From NCBI RefSeq assembly GCF_005503535.1, contig NZ_SCNN01000026.1:1-64000 (forward strand): a DNA stretch of 64,000 nt. Reading direction: 5' to 3'. Shown here piece by piece: positions 1-9,084 of this stretch. Source of the stretch: Mesorhizobium comanense (GTDB lineage Bacteria > Pseudomonadota > Alphaproteobacteria > Rhizobiales > Rhizobiaceae). The translations under genes and the position numbers were made by a program. Under the pieces are notes generated by a model that was not told the DNA's origin, ran no database searches, and worked only from the letters and a program-made list of their open reading frames with translations. Each line of letters opens with the position of its first letter. Positions within the stretch are counted from its first letter, which is position 1.

Positions 1-59
1 GTCTTGCTCACGGTACTCCCCATTTCGGTGTTTCCCTTGCGGCAGGCAGACTGTCGGGT

Positions 60-1127
60 TTAGGCCGCTCCGTCAACAGGTTTGCCGGGCGCACCGAAGG
101 GCTGGCCGTCCCTGGCATTCTTCTCCCGCCAGGCAAGCGGCGTCATGCCGGTTACACGGCGGAACTCGCGGTTGAAGTTCGACTTGGTCTGGAAGCCGGC
201 CGAAAACATGATCTCGGTCACCGGCTGACCGGTCTCGGCGAGCAGCCGGCAGGCCTCGACGATGCGGTGTTCGTTGACATATTGCGAGACGTTCTTGCCT
301 GTCGCCCGGTTGATCGCAGCCGAAATCTGCCGTGCCGGTATGCCGGCGCGCCGGGCAAGGCGATTGAGGTTCAAATTGGCGTCACGGTAGAGCTTTTTCT
401 CCCGCAGCACTTCGTCGACCCCGCGAAGCGTGTCGGTGTCTTCCCGCGTGTCGACCCGGGAGGAGGCCTCGGCATGCTCTGTCGCGTTGGGCGGTATATG
501 GCTCTGGCTGGCGGCGGCCGCGCCCACGCCGACAATGACCAGGATGAAAAGGTTGGCGATGCCGATCACCGTCGCAGCGCGCTCGGCATGGCCGGATGCC
601 ACCTCGAAGGATACCAGCATGTCGACCATGCCGGACAGGCACAGCGCCACCGCCGCGGCAATGATGGCGCGGTAGGCCGGGACCGCGCCGTCGAAGGGCG
701 CCAGGCGAAGCCCGTCGGCACCGGAGCGAAGCAGCCAGAGGATGGCGGCTGCGTAGATGAAATCGATCGCTATCAGTGCCGTGTCGAGCGCATCGCGCCG
801 GGCGACTATCAGCACGGCGACGATGAAGGCTGGTGCAGCATGGAGCGCGAGCAGCGCGGGCCATCGGCGATCGCTGGTCCGCACCAGCCTGGCGACGCCG
901 GCATAAAGCAGCGAGGGCATGATCGCGGCCGTCACAGGCGCGATATAGCCCACCGCGCCGATGCCGTAGCCCCAGCGCAGGCCGGCGAAAACCGATTGCA
1001 GCGCCGCGAGCAGGATCAGGGCCAGGAAAGGAAGATTGAGCGCCGCGCCGTCCTGGCGTCTCGCCATCACCCAGAACAGGATGAACAGCAAAAGCGCGAC
1101 GACGAAGGGCAGGGGCACGAAAGGCAT
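60..1127 (-). CDS. AraC-family transcriptional regulator with membrane N-terminal half
   Basis: 355 residues. Roughly the first 205 residues form six or seven hydrophobic segments starting right after the initiator Met, so the protein probably sits in the inner membrane. The last 110 residues are an AraC-type double helix-turn-helix, including the second-helix signature FQTKSNFNREFRRVTGMTP followed by AWREKN. AraC-type proteins with this membrane/DNA-binding layout are known in Proteobacteria, and their signals are mostly undefined. It stands alone. Upstream, the next gene (YeiH-like) is on the same strand but separated by two strong inverted repeats, so the two are probably not cotranscribed. 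Family assignment is firm; ligand and targets are unknown. Confidence 0.85.
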   Translation of the reverse strand: MPFVPLPFVVALLLFILFWVMARRQDGAALNLPFLALILLAALQSVFAGLRWGYGIGAVGYIAPVTAAIMPSLLYAGVARLVRTSDRRWPALLALHAAPAFIVAVLIVARRDALDTALIAIDFIYAAAILWLLRSGADGLRLAPFDGAVPAYRAIIAAAVALCLSGMVDMLVSFEVASGHAERAATVIGIANLFILVIVGVGAAAASQSHIPPNATEHAEASSRVDTREDTDTLRGVDEVLREKKLYRDANLNLNRLARRAGIPARQISAAINRATGKNVSQYVNEHRIVEACRLLAETGQPVTEIMFSAGFQTKSNFNREFRRVTGMTPLAWREKNARDGQPFGAPGKPVDGAA

Positions 1128-1216
1128 GGTCGGTCGAAGGGCTCGCGAAACGGCAGGCGGGCCTGAGATCTAGCCGATGTCGTTTCGATTCCCAAACGCG
1201 CCGAACGCGCGCGGTC

Positions 1217-1259
1217 TTACCGCATATCACCGTTTCACGGAAACGGTGATATGCGGTAA
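1217..1259. repeat. Perfect 20-bp inverted repeat with 3-nt loop
   Basis: Arms at 1217-1236 and 1240-1259 are exact reverse complements around the loop 1237-1239. The arm contains CATATCACCGTTTC. There is no T-run on either side, so a simple rho-independent terminator is not supported. It lies between the end of the YeiH-like gene and the start of the AraC-type gene. Confidence 0.85.
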
Positions 1260-1273
1260 CTCTTTGTTTTGTC

Positions 1274-1316
1274 GCAATTTCAGACGGAAAACCGCTCACA
1301 CTTTTCCTGAAATTGC
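1274..1316. repeat. Small palindromic intergenic repeat of a rhizobial type
   Basis: The arms GCAATTTCAG (1274-1283) and CTGAAATTGC (1307-1316) are exact inverted copies. They enclose GGAAAA and TTTTCC blocks that can extend the stem with a small offset. The layout resembles a short, very abundant rhizobial intergenic repeat built on GAATTGC and GGAAAA/TTTTCC; that resemblance is from memory. It sits just downstream of the YeiH-like stop codon and may act as a 3' end structure. Confidence 0.6.
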
Positions 1317-1322
1317 TCTAAC

Positions 1323-2387
1323 TCAGACGAACTTGACCAGCATCAGGCTGAAGCAGCCTATGAACAGGAAGGCGCAGAAGGCGAGCGCCAGCGGGCGCAG
1401 GCCGCGCGAGCGCAGTTGCGAAATGTCGGCCTGCAGGCCCATCGCGGCCAGGCCCATGGTCAGCATGATGGTGGTGGAGAGCGCCATCGCCGACTTCACT
1501 TCGGCCGGGATGGTGACCAGGCTGTTCAACGCCACGACCGCGACGAAGGCGGCGACGAACCAGGGCATTGGCGGGCGGGCGGCGGAGCGGTCGCCGCGGC
1601 TGCCGCGCCGTGCCATCAGGCCGAGCGCGATGACCATCGGCGCCAGCATGGCGACGCGGGTGAGCTTGGCCACGGTGGCGATCTCGCCGGACTGGGTGCC
1701 GTTCTGGAAGCCGGCGCCGATGACCTGCGCCACCTCATGGATGGAAGCCCCGGCCCAGAGGCCGAAAGCGTGCTGGTCGAGGCCGAGCAGCGGCGCCAGC
1801 AGCGGGAAGCCGAGCATGGCGACGGTGCCGAACAGGGTGATGGAGGCCACCGCGTAGGTGACGTCCTCGTCGCGCGCGTCGGTGACGATGTTGGTGGCCA
1901 CGATCGCCGAGGCGCCGCAGATCGAGGTGCCGGCGGCGATCAGCTGCGCCAGCTTGGCGTCGACGCCGATCAGCCGGCCGAGCGTAATGGTGAACAGGAA
2001 GGTGGCGCCGAGCGTGGCGGCAACGATGCCGACGCCGCTCGCACCGATCGAGACGACCTGGCCGAGCGTCAGCTGGAAGCCGAGCAGCACGATGGCGAAA
2101 CGCAAAAGGCGCTTTTGCGAGAAGGCGATGCCGGCCTTGGCATGGGCGGGCGTGCCCAGCACGTTGGAATAGATCATGCCGGCCACCACGGCCAGGATCA
2201 TGGGACTGAACAGGGCGAAACCGGAGACATTGTGTGCCGAGAAGGCGACGGCCGTGATCATCGCCACGAGCACGACACCCGGAACAACGCCGTTCCACAC
2301 CGAATCGAGGCGCTTGCGGCCAGCGGCGAGATCGGCCGAAATCGTGCTTTTCGGAATATCGTTCGTGATGTGGGTGAAGGACGACAA
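1323..2387 (-). CDS. YeiH-family putative sulfate/anion exporter
   Basis: An integral membrane protein of the UPF0324/YeiH family with about ten hydrophobic helices and the family signatures GTSICGASAI and ASIHEVAQVIGAG. From the chosen start it is 354 residues, near the family norm. I chose TTG at 2387 because a GGAGA ribosome-binding site lies 7 bases upstream. The frame stays open up to an ATG at 2444, but that ATG lacks such a site and the extra residues do not look like the family. The physiological substrate of this family is poorly established; YeiH-like proteins are called sulfate exporters mainly by annotation. Confidence 0.85.
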   Translation of the reverse strand: MSSFTHITNDIPKSTISADLAAGRKRLDSVWNGVVPGVVLVAMITAVAFSAHNVSGFALFSPMILAVVAGMIYSNVLGTPAHAKAGIAFSQKRLLRFAIVLLGFQLTLGQVVSIGASGVGIVAATLGATFLFTITLGRLIGVDAKLAQLIAAGTSICGASAIVATNIVTDARDEDVTYAVASITLFGTVAMLGFPLLAPLLGLDQHAFGLWAGASIHEVAQVIGAGFQNGTQSGEIATVAKLTRVAMLAPMVIALGLMARRGSRGDRSAARPPMPWFVAAFVAVVALNSLVTIPAEVKSAMALSTTIMLTMGLAAMGLQADISQLRSRGLRPLALAFCAFLFIGCFSLMLVKFV

Positions 2388-2558
2388 TGCAATTCTCCAG
2401 GCGAGTACGCCAAGGAAATGCCATTCCTGAACCAATCTTTCCAACGAATTGTTCTGGTTAGAATGATCGATTTTTACGAACGATTGAGGTCAAGGGTCGT
2501 ACAAACCGCAGCGCCGCCACTTCTTTTGCAACGCCGGTGATTGGCGAAATCGGTAGTG

Positions 2559-2625
2559 AGAGCGTCCTTCTCCCCGTCACTATACGGGGAGAAGTGCCCG
2601 GCAGGGCGATGAGGGGCTGCGCAAA
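2559..2625. repeat. Single copy of intergenic mosaic repeat (family A)
   Basis: Contains a hairpin with arms CTCCCCGT (2570-2577) and ACGGGGAG (2584-2591) around CACTAT, followed by a GC-rich tail (GCCCGGCAGGGCGATGAGG). The same unit appears as inverted pairs at 11535-11719 and 14688-14870. It is preceded here by a TTGGCGAAA stretch that also occurs in the centre of those pairs. Confidence 0.8.
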
Positions 2626-2655
2626 CATTCGGGTCGTGCAGCAAAGAGGCCAAGA

Positions 2656-3033
2656 CTACAGCTGTGCTTCGATCGCCGCCTTGTCGATCACCGACCAGAC
2701 ATTCCTGATCCGGTCATCCAGATACTCATAGAAAACATTCTCGCTTAACGAGACCTTCCTGCCGTTGATCGGCAGGTCGAAGAACGTCCCCCTTGGCGTG
2801 CAGTGGAACTGGATGCGGCTGGCGATGAAGGGCGGGTCGGAGATCAGCAGTTGCACATCGAAATAGAGATCCGGAATTTCGCGGAAATCGCGCTCCAGCA
2901 TTTCGCGGTAGCCTGACAGGCCGACGCGGCCGCCGTTGTAGTGCACCTCGTCATGGACGAAGCGATGCAGCCTTTGCCAATCCTGATTGTTGAGGCAGTC
3001 GATATAGCCCCGGTAGAGGTCGGCTTGCGTCAC
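2656..3033 (-). CDS. NTF2-like / SnoaL-type ester cyclase family protein
   Basis: 125 residues with the alpha+beta barrel pattern of the NTF2/SnoaL superfamily: an N-terminal helix pair (YRGYIDCLNNQDWQRLHRFV), then HYNGGRVGLSGYREML and the segment RIQFHCTPRGTF. Such proteins are often annotated as ester cyclases or polyketide-cyclase-like, but most have no known substrate. The gene stands alone between a mosaic repeat and the 3' end of the large autotransporter gene, so context gives no clue to function. Confidence 0.7.
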   Translation of the reverse strand: MTQADLYRGYIDCLNNQDWQRLHRFVHDEVHYNGGRVGLSGYREMLERDFREIPDLYFDVQLLISDPPFIASRIQFHCTPRGTFFDLPINGRKVSLSENVFYEYLDDRIRNVWSVIDKAAIEAQL

Positions 3034-3202
3034 GGCGATGGCTCCGCTGCTGTTCGGAATGGATCACGCAGCAAGATAGAAGACGCCTCGGCGCCGTCCA
3101 GGGGCGGTTTATTGTCCCAGCGAACGCCGGATCGCTCCTCGTCTTTTCGCGCCCGGCATTGCATCGACTTTGCGGCACTGCCGGCCGGATGGTGCCGACA
3201 GC

Positions 3203-6200
3203 CTACAGTTTCATGCCGAGCCTGGCGGCGATGGTGTGGTCCTGGCTGGCGCCGCTGGTGCCGACGGCGGTGCTATAGTTCAGCCCGAACGTAACGCCGC
3301 CGATCCGCGCATCGACGCCGAGCCCGATGGACAGGTAATCCGTCGCGAAGGCATCCGCGTCGAGCGTGTACGGCATGGTGCCGATATCGGCATAGCCGAG
3401 GCTGGCGCGGCTGGAGCCGGAAAAGTCATGCGTGTATTCGAAGCGGGCGCGCGGCGTGAGCACGCCCCAGTCGGTCGGGACCGTGTTTTCAAGCCGCAGG
3501 CCGAGAGTGCCCGACAGCGTGTCGACCGTCTGCTCGCCATAGGTCAGATTGTAGATGTCCCCGCCCGTCTCGGTGAAGCCGTCGAGCATGGAATGCGACC
3601 CCGACAGACGGCCATAGGGCGACATCAGCGAGCCTGTCCGGCGAAATTCGTACCCCGCCGTCAAGGACGCGAAGACCTGGTTTCCGTCGCGCGATCCGGA
3701 GGCGAAATCACCGGTGGCGGTCACGTAGCGCAGGCTGTCGAAGCTGAGTGCGCTATAGCCGGCAAGGCCGTCGAGGAAGATTCCCGGCGTCGGCCGATAG
3801 CTGCCATAGGCGGCGACGGAGATTGCCTGGGCGCGGCTTTCGGTTCCATTGCTTCCGACATCGGTGACGTCGTGGCCGTATCCCAGTCCGAGACCGGCCG
3901 TGAATGTGGGCGAAAAGCGGTAGTCGGCGCCGGCGCTCAGGCCGACCAGCGTATGGTCAAGCTTGATGGCGCCATCGTCGTTGGTGCCGAAATTGACGTA
4001 GCCGCCGCTCCAGAAGGCGAGTTCTCCGAACGGGTTTGCGGCCGGCCCGGATTGATAGGCGGTGCTTCCGTTGCCCGTGCCGGGCGAACCGGACCCTGTC
4101 GGGATCGATGCCGTCGCGCCGCCGCCGGTCGAAGGGTAGCCGGCCGAAGCCGTCGTCTTCGAAGCCTCGGTTGCATCGACCTGGCTTGGGGGCTGGCCAC
4201 TTGGCAACTGGCCCCGCGGCAGCTGGCTGGGCATGCCATAGCCGGCGTCTGTGCTCTGCAGGACGCAGGCGCCGTCAGGAACAGGCTGGCCCGGTCCCTT
4301 CCGCTGGCCATTGCCTTGCGGGCCGCAATCGTCGCCGTTCGAGGCGCCGTCGACGCTCACGCCGACATTGATCGAATTCTCGCGCTGCTCGCCTTCATTG
4401 TGCAACTGCTCCAGCCGCTGGCCGAAGCTGCGGATCTGGTTGTCGGCAAAATGTCTTGCCTGCTCCGTCTGCGCGCGGACGAGGCCGACCACTTCCGGGT
4501 CGAGTGAAGGATCGGGGCGGGCCGTCACGGTGATGGTGACCGTGGCGGGCTCCGAAACGCCATCGGAATTCGACAGCGTGTAGGTCAGGCTGGTCGTGCC
4601 GGCATAGGTGGCGGAGGCGGCGAAATGCAGCACATAGGTATTGTTTTCGTGCACGATTGAAGCCACGCCGGCCTCGCTTGCCGGAGGCGAGACGATGGCG
4701 GCGTCGGTAAACGGCCCGTTCAGAGCGCCCTGCGTGAGGTCGACCGTTCCGCTGGTGCCCGCCAGCAGGCTGAGCGTGTGATCCTGCGCCTCCGGCAATG
4801 TGCGGTCGACGACCAGCGTATAATCCCGGTCGCCGGTAAAGCTGTTGTGGTCCGTCGCCGTCACCGTGAAGGTGAAGGTGCCGAACTGGGTCGGAGTGCC
4901 TGAAATCTGACCATTGGACACGGTAAGCCCATTGGGCAGCGCGCCCGCTGTGACCGCGTAGGTGTAGGGTGCCGTTCCGCCATCGGCCGACAGCGGGACC
5001 GGGCCGTAGCTGTCGAAAAGATTGCCGTTGGCCAAGCTGTCCGGCTCGACGGTGATGCCGGGTGCCGTGATGGCAAACGTGTAGGCGCGCGCGCCGGTGA
5101 AGCCATGGGCATCTGTTGCCGTCACCGTGACATTGAAGGTGCCGGTCGCGGTGGGCGTACCTGAGATCTGATCACCAACCAAGGTGACGCCGGCGGGCAG
5201 GGCTCCGGTAACCCCATACGTGTAGGGCGCCGTGCCCCCGGTGGCCGAGACCGTCACCGGCCCATAGCTGTTGGAGCCGACACCGTCGGCCAGCGTGGCA
5301 GGGTCAACCGTGATGGCCGGTGCGGCGATGGCGAGCGTATAGGCCTGGCTTCCCTTGAAGCCATTGCTGGACGTGGCCTCCACGGTGAAGGTGAAGCTCC
5401 CCGTCGCGACGGTTGTGCCCGCAAGCACGCCGCCCGATGACAGGACAAGCCCGGCGGGCAAGGTCCCGGACGTGACCAGGAACGTATAAGGGGCCGTTCC
5501 GCCGTCGGTGCTGCTTGCGGTTATGGTCTGGCTGTAGGCGACACCGCCAGTGCCGTCGGGCAGCGCCGTTGGCGCAAGCTGCACCGTCACCGTCGTGCAG
5601 ACCAGCGCCAGATCGGTCACGTCGGCGCCCGAGATCGTGCCGGATGAGGGCGTAACCTTGCAGATTTGTCCGGCTGGTTCGCTCTGTACCGCGACGCTCC
5701 AGCTTGCGCCATCGGGCAACCCGGTGGCGAAGGCGAAGCTTGCCGCCCCGGAAGCCACATTCACCGTCTGGTTGCCGGCGGGGCTCGTCAATTGCAGGTC
5801 GACCGCGCCGGTCTGACCCGTGGCGGTGCCGCTGATCGTGTAGAGCGGCGGCCCGAAGCAGACCAGCGCCGAACCGTCGCCGGAGTTGGCGCCTTCCGAG
5901 ACGGAAGCCGATTGCAGCGAGCCGGAACTCGATGTTCCGCCCGCGCCGCCGCCGCCGCCGCCATTCCAGTTCGCCGAGCAGCTTGTCGTCCCGACGCCGG
6001 CGCCGCCACCACCGCCGCCGACCATGGAACCGCCGCCGCCGCCGCCCCCGCTGCCGGCGCCGGGGAAAGACCCAAAGGAAGTAAAAGTAACGGCCGCACC
6101 GCCTTGTCCGCTGGACGAACCATTGGTGCCTGGAAACCTTCCGCATCCGGCCCCGGCTGCGCCGCCCGCGCCCGGTGTGCCGCCCTGGCCGCCGTAGGGG

Positions 6201-6760
6201 CCGTTGCCCGGAATGTCTGCACCCGAAGATCCGCCGCCGCCGCTGTCACCGCCGGCCCCGCCGGCCACGGGATTGTTCGGATAGGAGCCGGCGTTGCCGC
6301 CGCCGCCGCCGCCGCCGGCCATGGCGACCGGAGAGCTGTTCAACCGCAGATCGGTGCCGCCGCCGCCATTGCCGCCGTCCGGCGTGGCGGAAGCGCCGCC
6401 TGGATTGACCGCCAACGAACCTCGTCCGCCTACCCCGATCGACAGGACATCCCCTGGCGAGACAGCCAATGTGCCGCTGACCTCGGCGCCATGCCCGCCA
6501 GTGCCGCCGAGGCCGGGGTTGGCGGCATCGGTTCCGTTCTTGCCGTTGCCGCCTTGCGCGCCCCTGAGATGAATGGTCGCGGAGTGGACCCGTGGGGGGA
6601 CGGCGATGGTCTGGTCGCTGCCTGTGAAGCTGAAGCTCTCGGCTGTCTCGCCGGCGCCGCATGACTGTGCCAGGCTGGGTGATGCCCAGCCCAAAGTCAC
6701 GGCAAGCACCACCGCGCCGAGCCTTCGTGCGGTTGCCCGCGCGGCGAAACCCCCACCCAT
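3203..6760 (-). CDS. Glycine-rich autotransporter with Ig-like (He_PIG) repeats
   Basis: 1185 residues. A cleavable signal peptide ends near SPSLAQS (about residue 32). Residues about 45-300 are extremely rich in Gly, Ala and Ser (GGGGGG runs). Residues about 390-650 hold three tandem putative-Ig (He_PIG-type) repeats, each with a GTAPYTY motif and an SGTPT turn. A further cadherin-like segment is followed by a helical stretch (VRAQTEQARHFADNQIRSFGQRL). The last 250 residues look like an autotransporter beta-barrel that ends in LGMKL. The natural reading is a surface-displayed adhesin-like passenger exported through its own barrel (type V secretion). The final residue is Leu rather than the usual Phe or Trp. 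No partner genes are adjacent. Confidence 0.8.
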   Translation of the reverse strand: MGGGFAARATARRLGAVVLAVTLGWASPSLAQSCGAGETAESFSFTGSDQTIAVPPRVHSATIHLRGAQGGNGKNGTDAANPGLGGTGGHGAEVSGTLAVSPGDVLSIGVGGRGSLAVNPGGASATPDGGNGGGGTDLRLNSSPVAMAGGGGGGGNAGSYPNNPVAGGAGGDSGGGGSSGADIPGNGPYGGQGGTPGAGGAAGAGCGRFPGTNGSSSGQGGAAVTFTSFGSFPGAGSGGGGGGGSMVGGGGGGAGVGTTSCSANWNGGGGGGAGGTSSSGSLQSASVSEGANSGDGSALVCFGPPLYTISGTATGQTGAVDLQLTSPAGNQTVNVASGAASFAFATGLPDGASWSVAVQSEPAGQICKVTPSSGTISGADVTDLALVCTTVTVQLAPTALPDGTGGVAYSQTITASSTDGGTAPYTFLVTSGTLPAGLVLSSGGVLAGTTVATGSFTFTVEATSSNGFKGSQAYTLAIAAPAITVDPATLADGVGSNSYGPVTVSATGGTAPYTYGVTGALPAGVTLVGDQISGTPTATGTFNVTVTATDAHGFTGARAYTFAITAPGITVEPDSLANGNLFDSYGPVPLSADGGTAPYTYAVTAGALPNGLTVSNGQISGTPTQFGTFTFTVTATDHNSFTGDRDYTLVVDRTLPEAQDHTLSLLAGTSGTVDLTQGALNGPFTDAAIVSPPASEAGVASIVHENNTYVLHFAASATYAGTTSLTYTLSNSDGVSEPATVTITVTARPDPSLDPEVVGLVRAQTEQARHFADNQIRSFGQRLEQLHNEGEQRENSINVGVSVDGASNGDDCGPQGNGQRKGPGQPVPDGACVLQSTDAGYGMPSQLPRGQLPSGQPPSQVDATEASKTTASAGYPSTGGGATASIPTGSGSPGTGNGSTAYQSGPAANPFGELAFWSGGYVNFGTNDDGAIKLDHTLVGLSAGADYRFSPTFTAGLGLGYGHDVTDVGSNGTESRAQAISVAAYGSYRPTPGIFLDGLAGYSALSFDSLRYVTATGDFASGSRDGNQVFASLTAGYEFRRTGSLMSPYGRLSGSHSMLDGFTETGGDIYNLTYGEQTVDTLSGTLGLRLENTVPTDWGVLTPRARFEYTHDFSGSSRASLGYADIGTMPYTLDADAFATDYLSIGLGVDARIGGVTFGLNYSTAVGTSGASQDHTIAARLGMKL

Positions 6761-6885
6761 GACGCCCCCGTCATCACTTAGATTTTGAATTCCTTATATT
6801 TCGGGCTCTGACGCGGCAATGCGGAATCCTGACCTGCGGAAAGTCCACCCTGAAAAAGTCAGCGGGGCTTTCCGGCCCAGTCGCG

Positions 6886-7779
6886 CTAATCACGATACCG
6901 CAACGCATCGACCAATAACGAGAAGGCCGGCGTCGCCTGGCGGCGGCTGGGGTAGTAAAGGTGGTAGCCGGGGAAGGGCGGGCACCAGTCCGCCAGTACC
7001 CGCACCAGCCGGCCGTCGGCCAGCGGCTCACGGACCTGGTCCTCGGGCAGATAGGCAAGGCCGAGGCCGGCGAGCACGGCGTTCATGCGCAGCCCCGCCG
7101 TGTTGAACACGAGCTGGCCCTCGACGCGCACCTTCAATTCGCGTCCGGCTTTCTCGAATTCCCAGGCATAGAGCCCGCCATAGGTCGGCAGGCGCAGATT
7201 GATGCAGTTGTGGACGGTCAGGTCCTGCGGCGTGCGCGGCTTCGGCCGCCCGGCGAAATAGGCCGGAGCGCCCACCACCGCCATGCGCATGTCGGGGCCG
7301 ATGCGCACCGCGATCATGTCGCGCGCCACCTGTTCGCCGAGCCGCACGCCGGCATCGTAACGCTCGGCGACGATATCGGTCAGCCCATAGTCGACGATGA
7401 TCTCGACCCGGATGTCGGGATAGTCCGGCAGCAGCCTTGATATCGCCGGCCACAGCACGGTGTCGGCCGAGTGCTCGCCGGCGGTGATGCGGATGGTGCC
7501 TGCGGGCTTCTCGCGCAGCGCGCTGAGTGCGGCGAGTTCGGCCTCGATCTCGTCCAGCCTCGGCCCGATGCTGCGGGCCAGGCGCTCGCCGGCCTCGGTC
7601 GGCGACACGCTGCGCGTGGTGCGGGTGAGCAGCCGCACACCCAGCCGCTCCTCCAGCGCGCGCAAGGTGTGGCTGAGCGCCGACTGCGAGACGCCGAGTT
7701 GCGCTGCCGCCCGGGTAAAACTCCTTTCGCGCGCGACCGCGAGGAAGGCGGTCAGTTCGTTGAGATTGTCGCGCGGCAT
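6886..7779 (-). CDS. LysR-family transcriptional regulator, divergent from redox cassette
   Basis: 297 residues. The N-terminal winged HTH (residues 1-60; ARERSFTRAAAQLGVSQSAL) is followed by a PBP2-type effector domain with the DYPDIRVEIIVDYG segment typical of the DsdA/PgrR-like LysR subgroup. It is transcribed away from the cupin gene at 7931. The 150-bp gap contains a 12-bp palindrome, so it very likely controls the six downstream genes and itself. LysR proteins of this subgroup often govern aldo/keto reductase and SDR genes. The effector is unknown. Confidence 0.88.
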   Translation of the reverse strand: MPRDNLNELTAFLAVARERSFTRAAAQLGVSQSALSHTLRALEERLGVRLLTRTTRSVSPTEAGERLARSIGPRLDEIEAELAALSALREKPAGTIRITAGEHSADTVLWPAISRLLPDYPDIRVEIIVDYGLTDIVAERYDAGVRLGEQVARDMIAVRIGPDMRMAVVGAPAYFAGRPKPRTPQDLTVHNCINLRLPTYGGLYAWEFEKAGRELKVRVEGQLVFNTAGLRMNAVLAGLGLAYLPEDQVREPLADGRLVRVLADWCPPFPGYHLYYPSRRQATPAFSLLVDALRYRD

Positions 7780-7819
7780 TGATGAGCCTTTCTCATAAGT
7801 GCATGCCGGATATAGCAGC

Positions 7820-7831
7820 TAATCGCGATTA
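7820..7831. promoter_or_regulatory. Candidate LysR operator (12-bp palindrome)
   Basis: TAATCGCGATTA is a perfect palindrome followed by a second AATCGC half. It lies in the intergenic region between the divergent LysR and cupin genes, the usual position for a LysR recognition site. Assignment to this regulator is inferred from position only. Confidence 0.5.
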
Positions 7832-7930
7832 ATCGCAGGGCCTAAATAGATGACATCACAGCGGACGGCCCAAAGTGGCGGTCTTCAGAGCCGTGGCCGT
7901 GCGATGCCCGGCGTCAAAAGGGAAAAGACC

Positions 7931-8326
7931 ATGGATATCAAGCGAAGCGGCTCTCAGCCCTCGGCGAAAGGCGCGGCGGAATACTTCACCGGCACGGTGC
8001 GCGTCGACGCCCCCTTCAAGGGCGGCGAACCCGCCCGCGTCGGCGGCGCCACCGTGACCTTCGAGCCCGGTGCGCGCACGGCCTGGCACACGCACCCGCT
8101 CGGCCAGACGCTGATCGTTGTTTCAGGCGCCGGCCTGGCGCAGCGCGAAGGCGGACCGGTCGAGCAGATCCTACCCGGCGACATCGTCTGGTTCGCGCCC
8201 GGCGAGAAGCACTGGCATGGCGCGGCGCCGACCACGGCGATGAGCCACATCGCCATCGCCGAAGCGCTGGACGGCAAGGTCGTCGACTGGATGGAGCATG
8301 TCAGCGACGAACAATATCAGGCTTGA
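7931..8326 (+). CDS. Cupin-domain protein
   Basis: 131 residues from the ATG at 7931. This is preferred over an upstream in-frame ATG (7850) because the protein then begins at the usual position for small cupins (MDIKRSGSQ). It holds both cupin motifs: WHTHPLGQTLIVVSG with metal-ligand histidines, and PGDIVWFAPGEKHWHG. Such single-domain cupins bind a metal, and many are putative quercetin-dioxygenase-like or isomerase proteins. It is the first gene of the LysR-linked cassette, 39 bases before the next coding start. Confidence 0.85.
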   Translation: MDIKRSGSQPSAKGAAEYFTGTVRVDAPFKGGEPARVGGATVTFEPGARTAWHTHPLGQTLIVVSGAGLAQREGGPVEQILPGDIVWFAPGEKHWHGAAPTTAMSHIAIAEALDGKVVDWMEHVSDEQYQA

Positions 8327-8365
8327 GCGAAGAGCCGGCCTCGTCCGGCAATGAAGGAAATCATC

Positions 8366-8704
8366 ATGACCGACGCACCAGTACCGCACAGGAACCCGTT
8401 CTCCGACATCGCCCCGGGGCTCGCCAGATACACCGACGACGTGTTGTTCGGCGACGTCTGGAAGCGGCCAGGCCTGTCGCCACGCGACCGCAGCCTCGTC
8501 ACCGTCAGCAGCCTGATCTCGGGCTACCGCATCAACGAGATGCCCTTCCACATGAAGCGGGCGCTCGACAATGGCGTCACCCGCGACGAACTCATCGAGG
8601 CCATCACGCATCTCGCCTTCTATGCCGGATGGCCTGTCGCCAGCACGGCGATCGGCATTGCCCGCAAGGTCTTCGAACAGGCCGACGCCGAGAACAAGGA
8701 ATAG
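8366..8704 (+). CDS. Carboxymuconolactone decarboxylase (CMD) family protein
   Basis: 112 residues from the ATG at 8366, which has AAGGA 8 bases upstream; an in-frame ATG at 8351 would place that site inside the gene. The AhpD/CMD fold is indicated by RDRSLVTVSSLISG and ITHLAFYAGWPVA. It lacks the CxxC of peroxidase-active AhpD, so it is nearer to the gamma-carboxymuconolactone decarboxylase type or a non-redox relative. It is translated just downstream of the cupin. The same pairing of cupin and CMD genes is common in LysR-linked cassettes of Proteobacteria. Confidence 0.85.
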   Translation: MTDAPVPHRNPFSDIAPGLARYTDDVLFGDVWKRPGLSPRDRSLVTVSSLISGYRINEMPFHMKRALDNGVTRDELIEAITHLAFYAGWPVASTAIGIARKVFEQADAENKE

Positions 8705-8708
8705 GAAA

Positions 8709-9083
8709 ATGCCCTGGTCGAGGGACGAACTCGAAAGCATCGCGGCAGCCGACGATCTTCATGTCTCGCCTTTGCGCGATGATGGCGTGACCTTGGGCAC
8801 GCCGACGTGGATCTGGTCGGTGGTTGCCGGCGGCGCGCTTTACGTGCGCGGCTACAACGGCCAGCAGTCGCGCTGGTATCGGGCCGCGATCAGGCAGAAG
8901 GCCGGGCGCATCACCGTTGCCGGCATGACCCGGGACGTTACCTTCGAAGCAGTCGAGGGAACCGTCGCGGCGCGCATCGATGACGCCTACCGGGCGAAAT
9001 ACGCAGCCAGCCCATATCTCGCACCGATGATTGCGGCGCGCGCCCGCGCCGCCACGGTGCGGATCACACCGAAGGAGAATTGA
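8709..9083 (+). CDS. DUF2255 family protein
   Basis: 124 residues starting at the ATG 4 bases after the preceding stop, with AGGAAA acting as ribosome-binding site. Motifs typical of DUF2255 are TPTWIWSVVAGGALYVRGYNG, QSRWYRAA and the C-terminal YRAKYAASPYLAPM. The fold recalls nitroreductase-like split barrels (F420/deazaflavin type), but no cofactor or reaction is established. The tight spacing on both sides argues for cotranscription with the CMD and AKR genes. Confidence 0.8.
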   Translation: MPWSRDELESIAAADDLHVSPLRDDGVTLGTPTWIWSVVAGGALYVRGYNGQQSRWYRAAIRQKAGRITVAGMTRDVTFEAVEGTVAARIDDAYRAKYAASPYLAPMIAARARAATVRITPKEN

Positions 9084-9084
9084 A

